DNA of 64,000 nt from an uncultured Draconibacterium sp. (GTDB lineage: Bacteria; Bacteroidota; Bacteroidia; Bacteroidales; Prolixibacteraceae), in NCBI RefSeq assembly GCF_963675585.1, contig NZ_OY776414.1, positions 2,149,001-2,213,000 of the forward strand. Reading direction: 5' to 3'. Within the stretch, counting starts at the first letter, position 1. Each line of letters begins with the position of its first letter. The translations under genes and the position numbers were made by a program. Positions 1 to 7,953 of this stretch are shown in pieces. The notes beneath the pieces are model-generated. The model worked only from the letters and a program-made list of their open reading frames with translations. It was not told the origin of the DNA and made no database searches.

Positions 1-625
1 TATCCAGGTCCTTTTCTTGTTTAAAATCTGAAAAATTGATCGTTCGGTTAGCCGCATCCACCTGCAGTGCTGCTCCAAATTTTTTGCCGTTTCTTCCGGT
101 CATCTTATCCAGATAAACTTTTTTCCCGGCTGCCAGTTTTTGCTTTTGTTCCGCCGATAATGTTGCACCTTTGATCTTATCCGGGACTTTAATATTCTTT
201 GTTCGCAGCGGAATCAGCTCATTGGTTTTCGGATCCAGTGCCAGGTAATAATTGTCTTTTTTCCCGTCCTTACCCGTGAGCTCGATCGTTTTTCCCAGGT
301 TGCGTTCGGCCACCAATTTGTTCCGTTCTTCATCCGTAAATTTGTGTCCCATAAATTTTTCAGGAATACTTAAACGCTGAATGGGATGAACTTTTACACT
401 TACTGTTCCGTCATCCTCCTTTTTCAAACGAAGCTTTGCCGGAATACGCTTTTGCTCGTCATTAACAATGGCATTAATGGTGTAGAGTTTTTGTGAACGG
501 AATCCATTCAAAAAATCCTTTAGTTCATTCTCATCCATACGATTTACAAAATCCTTGTTTACCCCAACTTTTTCCAGTTTATCAAAGGGGATCTCGTCTT
601 TTTTAATACGGGTACTTTGTTCCAT
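1..625 (-). CDS. DUF4099/DUF3945 domain protein of an ICE (3' part outside window)
   Basis: The reading frame opens with ATG at 623-625 and runs without a stop off the left edge, giving 208 residues. The N-terminal part (about residues 1-65) resembles the DUF4099 module. The remainder has repeated segments of the DUF3945 type, with phrases such as FMGHKFTDEERNKL and KIKGATLSAEQKQKL spaced about 50 residues apart, each followed by a short beta-rich stretch. Such proteins are common beside conjugation genes in Bacteroidota ICEs; their biochemical role is not established. The gene starts 43 nt after the coupling-protein stop and is probably the next gene of the tra operon. No signal peptide is visible, so it is likely cytoplasmic. 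Confidence 0.75.
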   Translation of the reverse strand, partial: MEQSTRIKKDEIPFDKLEKVGVNKDFVNRMDENELKDFLNGFRSQKLYTINAIVNDEQKRIPAKLRLKKEDDGTVSVKVHPIQRLSIPEKFMGHKFTDEERNKLVAERNLGKTIELTGKDGKKDNYYLALDPKTNELIPLRTKNIKVPDKIKGATLSAEQKQKLAAGKKVYLDKMTGRNGKKFGAALQVDAANRTINFSDFKQEKDLD

Positions 626-668
626 AATTAAATGTTTTAATGATTAATAAATGTGTTCGCTCTGGTTT

Positions 669-2585
669 TTATGTGGCATCCCGGAGTATGCCCACAATGT
701 CGTTACATATCTTGTTGCGGTTATATTCCAATACCTTGTCGATGTTGTCGAATTGGTAGATATCCGGAATACTTTGAAAATTCGTTTCTTCCCTCTTAAT
801 CGTTTCGGTATCCACATCAATCAGACAATTAAAATTGCGCTGGCTCACCTGCTGATCAAAGTTATCGGCCACTTGCCCCACCATATAGCCCTGTGGCAGT
901 GTTGCAATTTTCCCTTCTGGTACCAGAAAATCCATCTGTGTGGAAAAGGTTGATGACTGGGTATTTCGGTTAATGTTGATGGACTGACGTTCCTGCAGAA
1001 TCTTCCCCATCCTGTTCTGGATAAATTTGGCTGTTTCGCCAATGGACTGCCCGGCAAAAACATTTCCGATGTTGGTCAGGATGGCATTGGCCTGCTCCTT
1101 TCCATAATCCCGGATAAGTTGATCGATAGTCTGAATCCCTACCAAAGTGGAAATTTTATTGCTCCTTGCTGTGGCAATCAATGTATCCAGCCCACGGAAG
1201 TAGATCGTTGGAAGCTCATCAAAAACCAGCGATATTTTTTGTTGCCCCTTCCGGTTGATCACCTTTAACATTCGGGTGATAAACAAGGAAAGTACGGCTC
1301 CATACATTTCTATACGAAGTGGATTATTGGCCAGACAGACCACTTTTGGCTCCTTCGGATTATTTATATCCAGTGAAAAATCATTGCCTGAACAGATCCA
1401 GTAGATCTCTTTACTAATAATCTTTGAGATGGCAATTTTCAGGCTTCCCAGCTGGCCTTCCAGTTGCTCGTTCGCCCCTCTTTTATGCGCATTGACAAAA
1501 GGATTAACAATGTTTTCCACATCCTTTTCTTTGGCTAGGATGGTAAAGAGATCATCGTATTCCAGTTGCAACAGCTCAATGGCGTGTGGCAAAGTACAGT
1601 ACTCACCGCCTTTGTATTTTTTAAGAAACCAGATCACTGCAGCAAAAAAAGAAACCGCTGATTCGGAGAAAAATTCGCCTTGTTTGCGTATCCATTCGCG
1701 GTTCAGGTTATACAATACTGTCCGCGATGATTCAAATGCATCAATGGGACTTTCCATCAGTTCCGGTGCCAGCGGATTACAGCGGTAGGATTTTCGGATA
1801 TCATCGATGTTTATCACATAAAACTTTGTGGTTTTCGGTAAGGACTTTTTCTTTTTGGCATTCAGAAAATGGTTATAGGCAACTTCCGATAAATCGGGGT
1901 ATTTAAAATCATAAACGCACATGGAAAAACCTTTTGATAAGTGCTGTTTAATAAAGGGAAGTACCACGGAAAATGATTTCCCGGAACCGGGAGTACCAAT
2001 CACTATGGTTCCCCGAAAGGGATTGATCATGTTGATCCAGCCCTCGTGTTGCTTTTTGCGATACTGGTAAATCGTTTTAAGATTTACAGAAAATTCATTG
2101 CCCTGATAGGCCTGTTCCTGTGGAAAACTCTCATTCTCCAGGTTAAAGCGGTCCTTCATCAGGTTTACATTAATCAGCTTGGAGATATTGTCAAAACCGA
2201 TATTCAGCAATACAAATCCAAAGAAGGACAGCAACAGATAAGCAAGAGGCGTTTTAAAAACCAGCAAGCTTCCCCAATACATCACCAGCCCTATTAAGAC
2301 CTGAATTACGATATTGGCCACTTTCAGATCACGGTCTTTTTTTGCTTTGGTACCGATAGAGGTTATCACCAGAAATACAAGACACACCGTCTTTGCCAGT
2401 GCCGGGTTTCCTAAAAACCGGATGCGCACAATCTTGTCGCTTATGGCAGCAAACTCCGGGATATACAATCCCTTCTCCATAAAATAGGAAAGTTGGCTGA
2501 TATAAAGCGCCAAAAAGAGTAGCAGATAACTAAAAAAGCGAAACCCTTCGTGCAGGCGTTGTAATTCCCTGGATTCGTTTAACAT
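669..2585 (-). CDS. Type IV coupling protein (VirD4/TraG/MobC-like ATPase)
   Basis: This 638-residue protein is the likely coupling ATPase that brings the relaxase-bound DNA strand to the mating channel. It has four hydrophobic segments in the first 130 residues (about 16-34, 62-78, 91-110, 113-130), a Walker A motif GTPGSGKS at 197-204 and a Walker B motif ISLVFDE at 451-457, followed by a TARSNKIST/GIQTIDQL stretch typical of TraG/VirD4 proteins. Length and layout match the Bacteroidota coupling proteins. It follows TraN directly, so the traO-traP-traQ genes found between these functions in CTnDOT are absent here. No relaxase gene is in the window. Confidence 0.9.
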   Translation of the reverse strand: MLNESRELQRLHEGFRFFSYLLLFLALYISQLSYFMEKGLYIPEFAAISDKIVRIRFLGNPALAKTVCLVFLVITSIGTKAKKDRDLKVANIVIQVLIGLVMYWGSLLVFKTPLAYLLLSFFGFVLLNIGFDNISKLINVNLMKDRFNLENESFPQEQAYQGNEFSVNLKTIYQYRKKQHEGWINMINPFRGTIVIGTPGSGKSFSVVLPFIKQHLSKGFSMCVYDFKYPDLSEVAYNHFLNAKKKKSLPKTTKFYVINIDDIRKSYRCNPLAPELMESPIDAFESSRTVLYNLNREWIRKQGEFFSESAVSFFAAVIWFLKKYKGGEYCTLPHAIELLQLEYDDLFTILAKEKDVENIVNPFVNAHKRGANEQLEGQLGSLKIAISKIISKEIYWICSGNDFSLDINNPKEPKVVCLANNPLRIEMYGAVLSLFITRMLKVINRKGQQKISLVFDELPTIYFRGLDTLIATARSNKISTLVGIQTIDQLIRDYGKEQANAILTNIGNVFAGQSIGETAKFIQNRMGKILQERQSININRNTQSSTFSTQMDFLVPEGKIATLPQGYMVGQVADNFDQQVSQRNFNCLIDVDTETIKREETNFQSIPDIYQFDNIDKVLEYNRNKICNDIVGILRDAT

Positions 2586-2621
2586 TCTTCTGGAAGATTA
2601 GGGTATTAGAACTTTGGAATA

Positions 2622-3422
2622 TTAGAATGATTGCGCTTTTAGGATAGCTTTGTTTTTCACTTCAAGTGTTAGTTTGCGTCCGGTGTTTCCCAATGCTTTT
2701 TCCAGAAGCTCGATCTTTAAGATGCGTTTGTCGGGAACAATAAACTTGGGTAATACAACAACTTCCCTTAAGGTCGTTTTGGCCGGGATACGGTCCCACT
2801 TATAATGTCGGTAAAGGTCTTCCACCTGGTATTCCTGAACATTGGTGGCTTTTATCCGCTTTTTGTCATCTATCCACCAGTGAATGGCTTCTAGTTCCAA
2901 TACAATATTTGTGGAGTTGGTAATTTCGAGTTCAAAAAACAGTAAGTCCTGTTTCAGGTATAGATTCTTCAGACGAAAAATAATACCGTCTTTTTTAATT
3001 CTTAAGCGAACCGGTTTTTGGGTGCCATCGTTCAATATCTGACTACAATATTCTTTTAAGAGGTATTCCGGGACCGGGCCAATATTTAGATCCCCGGCTT
3101 TCTCCCCATGAAATTCTTCCAACTTATAAGAGATCTTATTGCCATCGGAATACTTTACAAACAAAGAATAGGACCGGTTGGCACTGACCAGTGTCAGTGA
3201 AGATTCGCCGTCAAAATCATCCACTGCTTTTACCCGCACCATATTGGGTTGTTCCGGTACCACTTCCGCTATCAACTTGTCGGGATCTCCGACCTGCAGA
3301 TAGGTAATTTTTTCTTCGGCGATCAGGTGAGTGGTTTTGTTTTGACAGATCTCTATTTGATTTTGAGCATTTACTGCCAGTGAAAAAAGAAAGAATGTGA
3401 TAATAAATATTGTTTGTTTCAT
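2622..3422 (-). CDS. traN: Conjugative transposon protein TraN (DUF4138)
   Basis: A 266-residue exported protein with an N-terminal signal peptide (cleavage near residue 19, after VNA). The rest is beta-rich and begins with a segment on stabilising or reading the cell-envelope channel seen in TraN/DUF4138 proteins (NKTTHLIAEEKITYLQVGD). By comparison with VirB9 in other type IV secretion systems it should be a periplasmic or outer-membrane-associated part of the core complex, partnering TraM. It is separated from TraM by only 5 nt, so they are translated from one transcript. Length is close to the usual 280-330 residues but at the short end. Confidence 0.85.
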   Translation of the reverse strand: MKQTIFIITFFLFSLAVNAQNQIEICQNKTTHLIAEEKITYLQVGDPDKLIAEVVPEQPNMVRVKAVDDFDGESSLTLVSANRSYSLFVKYSDGNKISYKLEEFHGEKAGDLNIGPVPEYLLKEYCSQILNDGTQKPVRLRIKKDGIIFRLKNLYLKQDLLFFELEITNSTNIVLELEAIHWWIDDKKRIKATNVQEYQVEDLYRHYKWDRIPAKTTLREVVVLPKFIVPDKRILKIELLEKALGNTGRKLTLEVKNKAILKAQSF

Positions 3423-3427
3423 GACGA

Positions 3428-4582
3428 TTATTTTTGATTGATGATATAAATCCGAGTGTTTTTTTTGACGGTTACTTTTTTCAGGCGTACCCGTTTCAGC
3501 ATGGTCTGGGCAGCTCTGTCGACCGCGCGAATACTGGTATAGGTCAGCGGATTGTTGGTGACACCCATCAGAGAAGAAGTATTGGTCGAAGCTCCCACCT
3601 CCTGGTAAACTTTGCGTGCGGCATTATCCGGCACATATAGCCCTTCCAAACCATCCAGATCACAGATCGTGAGTTTTACCGGGACAAAAGAATTTTCAAC
3701 AGGTAATTGCGTGATCTCAATCAGCAGGCGTTCATTTTTAATCTTACAAACGCCATAGACAAAGCTGTTTTTAGGTATCTGCTGCCCGTTGATGCGGGTG
3801 TCTTCCAGCAAGCGAAGTTTTACCCGGTTGCCGTTCAATACCGTTGTTGTCTCATAGATCTCAGCTTCTATCAGCGGATCATTCTTCAGCTCTTCCCTGC
3901 TAAATCCTGATGATCGTTTTTTCTCCAGGGTAAAGGACCGGTTTTGGATGGCCTCAATCTGTTGCAAGCGCCCCTGCACCTGTTGCAGATAAAAATTCAA
4001 CGAATCGTTTTCACGACTTAGTAGGACGTTTTTATCGATGATCTCATCCAGTTCCTCTATACCTGTGGTTGGAATTTCCTGTGTCGGAGATTTTACCTTT
4101 TCTTTTTGTTTTTTCACAACAGTTTCCGTAGCCTTAGCTTGCTTTTGAGGAAAAGCTGTTTTTTCGGATTTCGACAAGGCCGGATCGCCTTGCAGTTCCT
4201 CTTGTACCTGTTTCTCTTTGTTTCGGATGTGGGCAAGAATTTGTCCCTGATCGGCATTCTCATCAAGCAACGTATTGTCTCGTGCTATTGTGTCCTGAAG
4301 ACCCGGCTCTTGCTGAGTTGTATCATTTAGATCAACCTCAGCGATTTCCGCCACCTGCTGATCATCCTTCTGATAGGCTTCCATTTTATCGTAGATCTCA
4401 ATGGACTTTTCAGCTTCAGGAAGGTCATAATTTGCCCCTATACCCGGTGTCTTTACTTGCTTCCCTCCGTCTGCCTCAGCATCAGTTCCTCCACCCAATA
4501 CCCAGAAGATCAGGATAACAAAAGGAATCAGAACCAGCGGAAGAATAAACAAGGCTTTATTTTTTATCATAAGTTCCTTCAT
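3428..4582 (-). CDS. traM: Conjugative transposon protein TraM (VirB10-like)
   Basis: A 384-residue inner-membrane protein with one transmembrane helix at about residues 11-29 and a long charged periplasmic linker with low-complexity and coiled-coil character (about 75-215). The C-terminal TraM domain (about 235-384) contains LNGNRVKLRLLEDTRINGQQIPKN-type and VPVKLTICDLDGLEGLYVPD-type segments. TraM occupies the VirB10 position that links the inner and outer membranes of the mating apparatus. The 5' end overlaps the preceding gene by 26 nt. The assignment rests on the C-terminal domain and on gene order TraK-TraL-TraM-TraN. Confidence 0.85.
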   Translation of the reverse strand: MKELMIKNKALFILPLVLIPFVILIFWVLGGGTDAEADGGKQVKTPGIGANYDLPEAEKSIEIYDKMEAYQKDDQQVAEIAEVDLNDTTQQEPGLQDTIARDNTLLDENADQGQILAHIRNKEKQVQEELQGDPALSKSEKTAFPQKQAKATETVVKKQKEKVKSPTQEIPTTGIEELDEIIDKNVLLSRENDSLNFYLQQVQGRLQQIEAIQNRSFTLEKKRSSGFSREELKNDPLIEAEIYETTTVLNGNRVKLRLLEDTRINGQQIPKNSFVYGVCKIKNERLLIEITQLPVENSFVPVKLTICDLDGLEGLYVPDNAARKVYQEVGASTNTSSLMGVTNNPLTYTSIRAVDRAAQTMLKRVRLKKVTVKKNTRIYIINQK

Positions 4583-4877
4583 TGATGTAAGTTTTTAATT
4601 GGTTTTCAAATGAATCCACAGGCAGTTCAAAGGCTGAACGGCCGGTGTTTGTCGGAGCACTGGTCAACGGTCCGGCCAGTGGTGCTTCCACCTTCTGTGG
4701 TTTTACTTTTCCGGATGGAATCCAGATAAATGAGATAGCAAACAGGGCAAACAAAAAAGCTGTTATCAATATCCATTTGCTTTTTCGTTTTAAGGGATCC
4801 AGTGATTTGTCTTTATCGTCCAGCTCGTTTACCCAGCGGGTAAAACGACTGACATCTTTCAAATTATTTGCTGTCAT
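4557..4877 (-). CDS. Small membrane protein at the traL position
   Basis: A 106-residue protein with a single central transmembrane helix (about residues 34-54), a charged cytoplasmic N-terminus and a Pro-rich periplasmic tail. It sits between TraK and TraM, where CTnDOT-type elements encode TraL (DUF3989), and has similar length and topology. I do not see residue-level signatures firm enough to assert the family, so the name rests on position. It overlaps the start of traM by 26 nt, which suggests coupled translation. Confidence 0.65.
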   Translation of the reverse strand: MTANNLKDVSRFTRWVNELDDKDKSLDPLKRKSKWILITAFLFALFAISFIWIPSGKVKPQKVEAPLAGPLTSAPTNTGRSAFELPVDSFENQLKTYINEGTYDKK

Positions 4878-4922
4878 ATTTTTAATGTATTGTCGTTAAT
4901 GTGTATCTCAGCCATTGGGCTG

Positions 4923-5549
4923 TTAGAATGATTTTCTTCGGATGCTTTCCAGATCTTTGTTCTCATCGATTCGCCAGCTTTCCATCAGAAAACCATGCGG
5001 ATTATTATCCGTCCGGGAGATGTTTCTCAGGTAACCAGAAGTTTTGAGGCTACGAATAGTAATGTTGGATTTACGGACAATCTTTTGTTTGCCGGTAAAC
5101 GTAAAGTGATAGGGATAGGCAGAAAAATCCAGTTTTATGGAATCGGTCTGCAGGGTCATGCTAATGTCAGAAGCGATCACCTGGTTATAAAGGTTATTCT
5201 CCTTAAAGGCCTGATACTGTTCCATCGCACTCCGGTCAGCCAGATACAGGGCTTCCCTTACATTGTTTTCAATGTAAGTTTTATCCGGCTCAAGGGTAAA
5301 AAACAGCTCATGAAAACGTTTTACATGATCCCTGGCTTCCGCATCACGATTCTCACTAATATCTTCACGAAGGGCTACTAATAGTGATTTACCGTTATCC
5401 AGTACATAGATTTTCTCTTTGGAAAGCTCCACCAGTTGTACCGACCGATAGTAAATATAACTGCTTACCCCCATCAGCGAGAGGCTGATCAGAACCAGCA
5501 CATAAACGATAAAACGGAACTTACGTTGTATATCAAATTGTTTTTGCAT
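4923..5549 (-). CDS. traK: Conjugative transposon protein TraK (VirB8-like)
   Basis: A 208-residue bitopic inner-membrane protein: short cytoplasmic N-terminus, one transmembrane helix (about 12-32), then a periplasmic domain containing ARDHVKRFHELFFTLEPDK and an NISRTDNNPHGF segment near the C-terminus. Both are characteristic of TraK of Bacteroides conjugative transposons. The VirB8-like periplasmic domain is thought to nucleate assembly of the secretion core. It follows traJ by about 37 nt and is part of the tra operon. Confidence 0.88.
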   Translation of the reverse strand: MQKQFDIQRKFRFIVYVLVLISLSLMGVSSYIYYRSVQLVELSKEKIYVLDNGKSLLVALREDISENRDAEARDHVKRFHELFFTLEPDKTYIENNVREALYLADRSAMEQYQAFKENNLYNQVIASDISMTLQTDSIKLDFSAYPYHFTFTGKQKIVRKSNITIRSLKTSGYLRNISRTDNNPHGFLMESWRIDENKDLESIRRKSF

Positions 5550-5586
5550 TTCTTACTTGTATATTTTTAGATGAAATATTGGCCTG

Positions 5587-6537
5587 CTATTTCATGGCAC
5601 CTTTCGTGATGGCCATTACAGCCGCTGTGCGTACCAGTCGTCCTCCTCCAGAGTTAGTTCCTGAAGCATGTATGATCCATGATGAGATTTTTGGAACCAT
5701 TGCCATTCCGATGATTCCGCAAACGGGAACAATCAGGTTGGAAACAAAAAACAACTTGGGTTCATAGATCAGCATAGCATTGATCTGGGCAATTTCCATT
5801 TCCAGCACATAGATCAGGATCTCCTGCACGATGGACAGGATCAACAAGGCAATGGGCAGGTACAGATTGACATTGATAAAGCGGGCAATCCACTGCAGAT
5901 AGTTATCCTGAAAACCATCAAAGATGGACAGGGCAAACACCAGCGGTCCGAAGATCACCAGCAGCACACAGAATACTGTTCGCAGAAAAGCAATCAGATA
6001 AACCAGCACCTCAAAAAAGGATTCCAGCAATTGCCGCGTGGCATCCATCATATAAAAGTTGATCTGGTTATGAATTGCCCGTCCACTAATGATATTGTAA
6101 GAAGTCAGAATAAGGTTTACCCCTTTGTCCCAGAGATCGGCTTCCTTTTCTTCGTTCTCGTAAAACAAAGGCAGATCCGTAGACAGAATGGCTTGTTGTT
6201 TATCCTCCAGCCGCTCTTTTACGATATGCTTTTTATCCGCATACACGGCTTCCGATAAATGGGTCAATCCTTTTGTAGGTGCCAGCAGCAGATTTACAAA
6301 TGGTCCCCAAAAGGTGATCACCAGTACCAGTGCAAAAGGCCGTAATAAGGGCAGGATTGATACCGGGTTGTCTGCGATCAACTGCTCATATATTCGTTTG
6401 GAGATGTAAAAGAAAGCAGCGATCCCGCCAATAGCTCTTGCCATATCCACCAGGATACGGGCATGGTTTACACCGGAATCCACCAGTGTATCGGTAAAAG
6501 CAAAAAAATCATTGGTTGTCAGTACTTGTAATAACAT
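5587..6537 (-). CDS. traJ: Conjugative transposon protein TraJ (VirB6-like polytopic membrane protein)
   Basis: A 316-residue protein with at least five hydrophobic spans, beginning with an N-terminal segment that includes ARAIGGIAAFFYISKRIYEQ and the PILRPFAL-like motif here read as LPLLRPFALVLVITFWGPFV. The ends of the protein carry the GIIGMAMVPKISSWIIHASG segment of the family. TraJ proteins correspond to VirB6, the polytopic channel component of the inner membrane. Length agrees with the family. It is followed by traK with the same spacing seen in CTnDOT-like operons. Confidence 0.88.
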   Translation of the reverse strand: MLLQVLTTNDFFAFTDTLVDSGVNHARILVDMARAIGGIAAFFYISKRIYEQLIADNPVSILPLLRPFALVLVITFWGPFVNLLLAPTKGLTHLSEAVYADKKHIVKERLEDKQQAILSTDLPLFYENEEKEADLWDKGVNLILTSYNIISGRAIHNQINFYMMDATRQLLESFFEVLVYLIAFLRTVFCVLLVIFGPLVFALSIFDGFQDNYLQWIARFINVNLYLPIALLILSIVQEILIYVLEMEIAQINAMLIYEPKLFFVSNLIVPVCGIIGMAMVPKISSWIIHASGTNSGGGRLVRTAAVMAITKGAMK

Positions 6538-6563
6538 ACTTTTTCTGTTAATCGGTTAAATGC

Positions 6564-7277
6564 TTACTTGCTTAAAAAGGAATAGCTCAAGGGCTGATTA
6601 GAGAAGCTGTTAAAAAAGAGCAGTTTGCCATGGGTATAATCCAGTTCGCCCAGTAGTTTCCAAAGCTCTTTACTGAGCACAGTGAAAGCATCCAGCTTGC
6701 GGCCGTGATCGGTCTGAAAGAGGTTCACCATTAAAAACTGCATCAACAGCTGATCGGCTTCTTTCTCATAAATCGAATGGATCTTTTGGGAGTTACTCAG
6801 CCCTCCAAGTTTATTTACCTTCTGATAGAGTTTTATAAACTGTGCTGCCAGATTATAAATGTCCACCAGTTCATCCGAACGGGCACTAAACAATTGATCA
6901 TTGATCTGTTGGGTAAAGCCGGTATTGATTTTTATTCCATCCGTTTCTTCCTGCCTGCCTTTCATCTGGCTGCGTTCGATTGCCTTGGTAGCGATGCGCA
7001 AAAGACCGGTTTTTAGCTGGCCGGCAATTTCTCCTCCATCGGTAACAGGCAGGGCTCCCACTTCCACATAATAATGCGTTGGCCAGGTACGAACAAAAAC
7101 ATGGGGAATCGGAATCAACCAGCCGGTAAAAGCAATAAATGTGAGCGGATAAGTTCCTTCCATTTCGGGATAGTAACCGTGCCAGGGTTTGATTTCAATC
7201 AGCTGTGCTTTTGACTCTTCCGTTGTAGCGAAAAGCAGCAAGACCATTATAAGAATTTGAAAGATTCGTTTCATCAT
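6564..7277 (-). CDS. Unassigned exported protein of the tra operon
   Basis: A 237-residue protein with a signal peptide (residues 1-24, cleaved after SKA). The mature part begins with an aromatic-rich region (IEIKPWHGYYPEMEG) and a short hydrophobic stretch around residues 45-60 (TFIAFTGWLIPIPHVF). After that it is largely alpha-helical. I do not recognise the family. Its place between the VirB4-like ATPase and TraJ is that of traH/traI in CTnDOT, so it is probably a periplasmic accessory or pilus-tip (VirB5-like) component. It is linked to its neighbours by gaps of 11 and 26 nt. Confidence 0.7.
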   Translation of the reverse strand: MMKRIFQILIMVLLLFATTEESKAQLIEIKPWHGYYPEMEGTYPLTFIAFTGWLIPIPHVFVRTWPTHYYVEVGALPVTDGGEIAGQLKTGLLRIATKAIERSQMKGRQEETDGIKINTGFTQQINDQLFSARSDELVDIYNLAAQFIKLYQKVNKLGGLSNSQKIHSIYEKEADQLLMQFLMVNLFQTDHGRKLDAFTVLSKELWKLLGELDYTHGKLLFFNSFSNQPLSYSFLSK

Positions 7278-7288
7278 TTTTTCTTGAA

Positions 7289-7933
7289 TCAGTTATACAG
7301 GCTGTAATACATGGCAAATCCTTCCAGCGTACCACTGTCATGGCTTTTCAGGTAGGAAGCATAGAGGAGTTTATTGTGCAGATAGCAGATCGTTCCGTAA
7401 TGTTGTTTGACACTCAGGTAGATTCCGTTGATGGCATCGTAACGCTGTTTGTCATCCATCATAAACAGGTTGTCCTTTACGATGATATTTAGTATCGAAC
7501 TAACCAGTGCCTTGCTGTCATCCAGTATCAGGTCAAAACTTTGCACAATGGCGGCGGCCTGCTGGGTGGTAAAGTTGCCGTCCTGTACCAGCAAGGGAAC
7601 TTTTTCGGTATAGATGGCAATAATCTGCTGCAGGATGTCTTTGGTTTCCTGTATACGTTTATAGTCTTTAATCAGCAGCGAAACTTTCTCCAGGCTTTCC
7701 AGCATCTTTTGGTCGATGCCAAGGATTTCGCCGGTCAATCCTTTGATATCACCGTTCAGGGCTTTTATCAGGATATTGTACAAGTTGATTTTCGAAAGAA
7801 TTCCTTCTTCCTGTGTCCAAAGCGCTTCACGTTGGATTCCGGCTCCCACATCGGTTACCGGGGTTTGGCCAGTAGCCCTACCTGCATTTGCTGCAAGTAG
7901 AATTGTAAGGATGAGTACGATTAAATTTTTCAT
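7289..7933 (-). CDS. Exported helical protein of the tra operon (TraI/VirB5 position)
   Basis: A 214-residue protein with a clear signal peptide (about 1-22). The mature protein is almost entirely helical, with heptad-like stretches (for example LLIKDYKRIQETKDILQQI). Gene position directly after the VirB4-like ATPase, export signal and helical content fit TraI (DUF4141) or VirB5-type minor pilus proteins, but the sequence does not show the signature of either clearly enough for me to name it. It is transcribed with traG (20 nt gap) and the next exported protein (11 nt gap). Confidence 0.65.
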   Translation of the reverse strand: MKNLIVLILTILLAANAGRATGQTPVTDVGAGIQREALWTQEEGILSKINLYNILIKALNGDIKGLTGEILGIDQKMLESLEKVSLLIKDYKRIQETKDILQQIIAIYTEKVPLLVQDGNFTTQQAAAIVQSFDLILDDSKALVSSILNIIVKDNLFMMDDKQRYDAINGIYLSVKQHYGTICYLHNKLLYASYLKSHDSGTLEGFAMYYSLYN

Positions 7934-7953
7934 GATTGTTCTGTTTTATGGTT

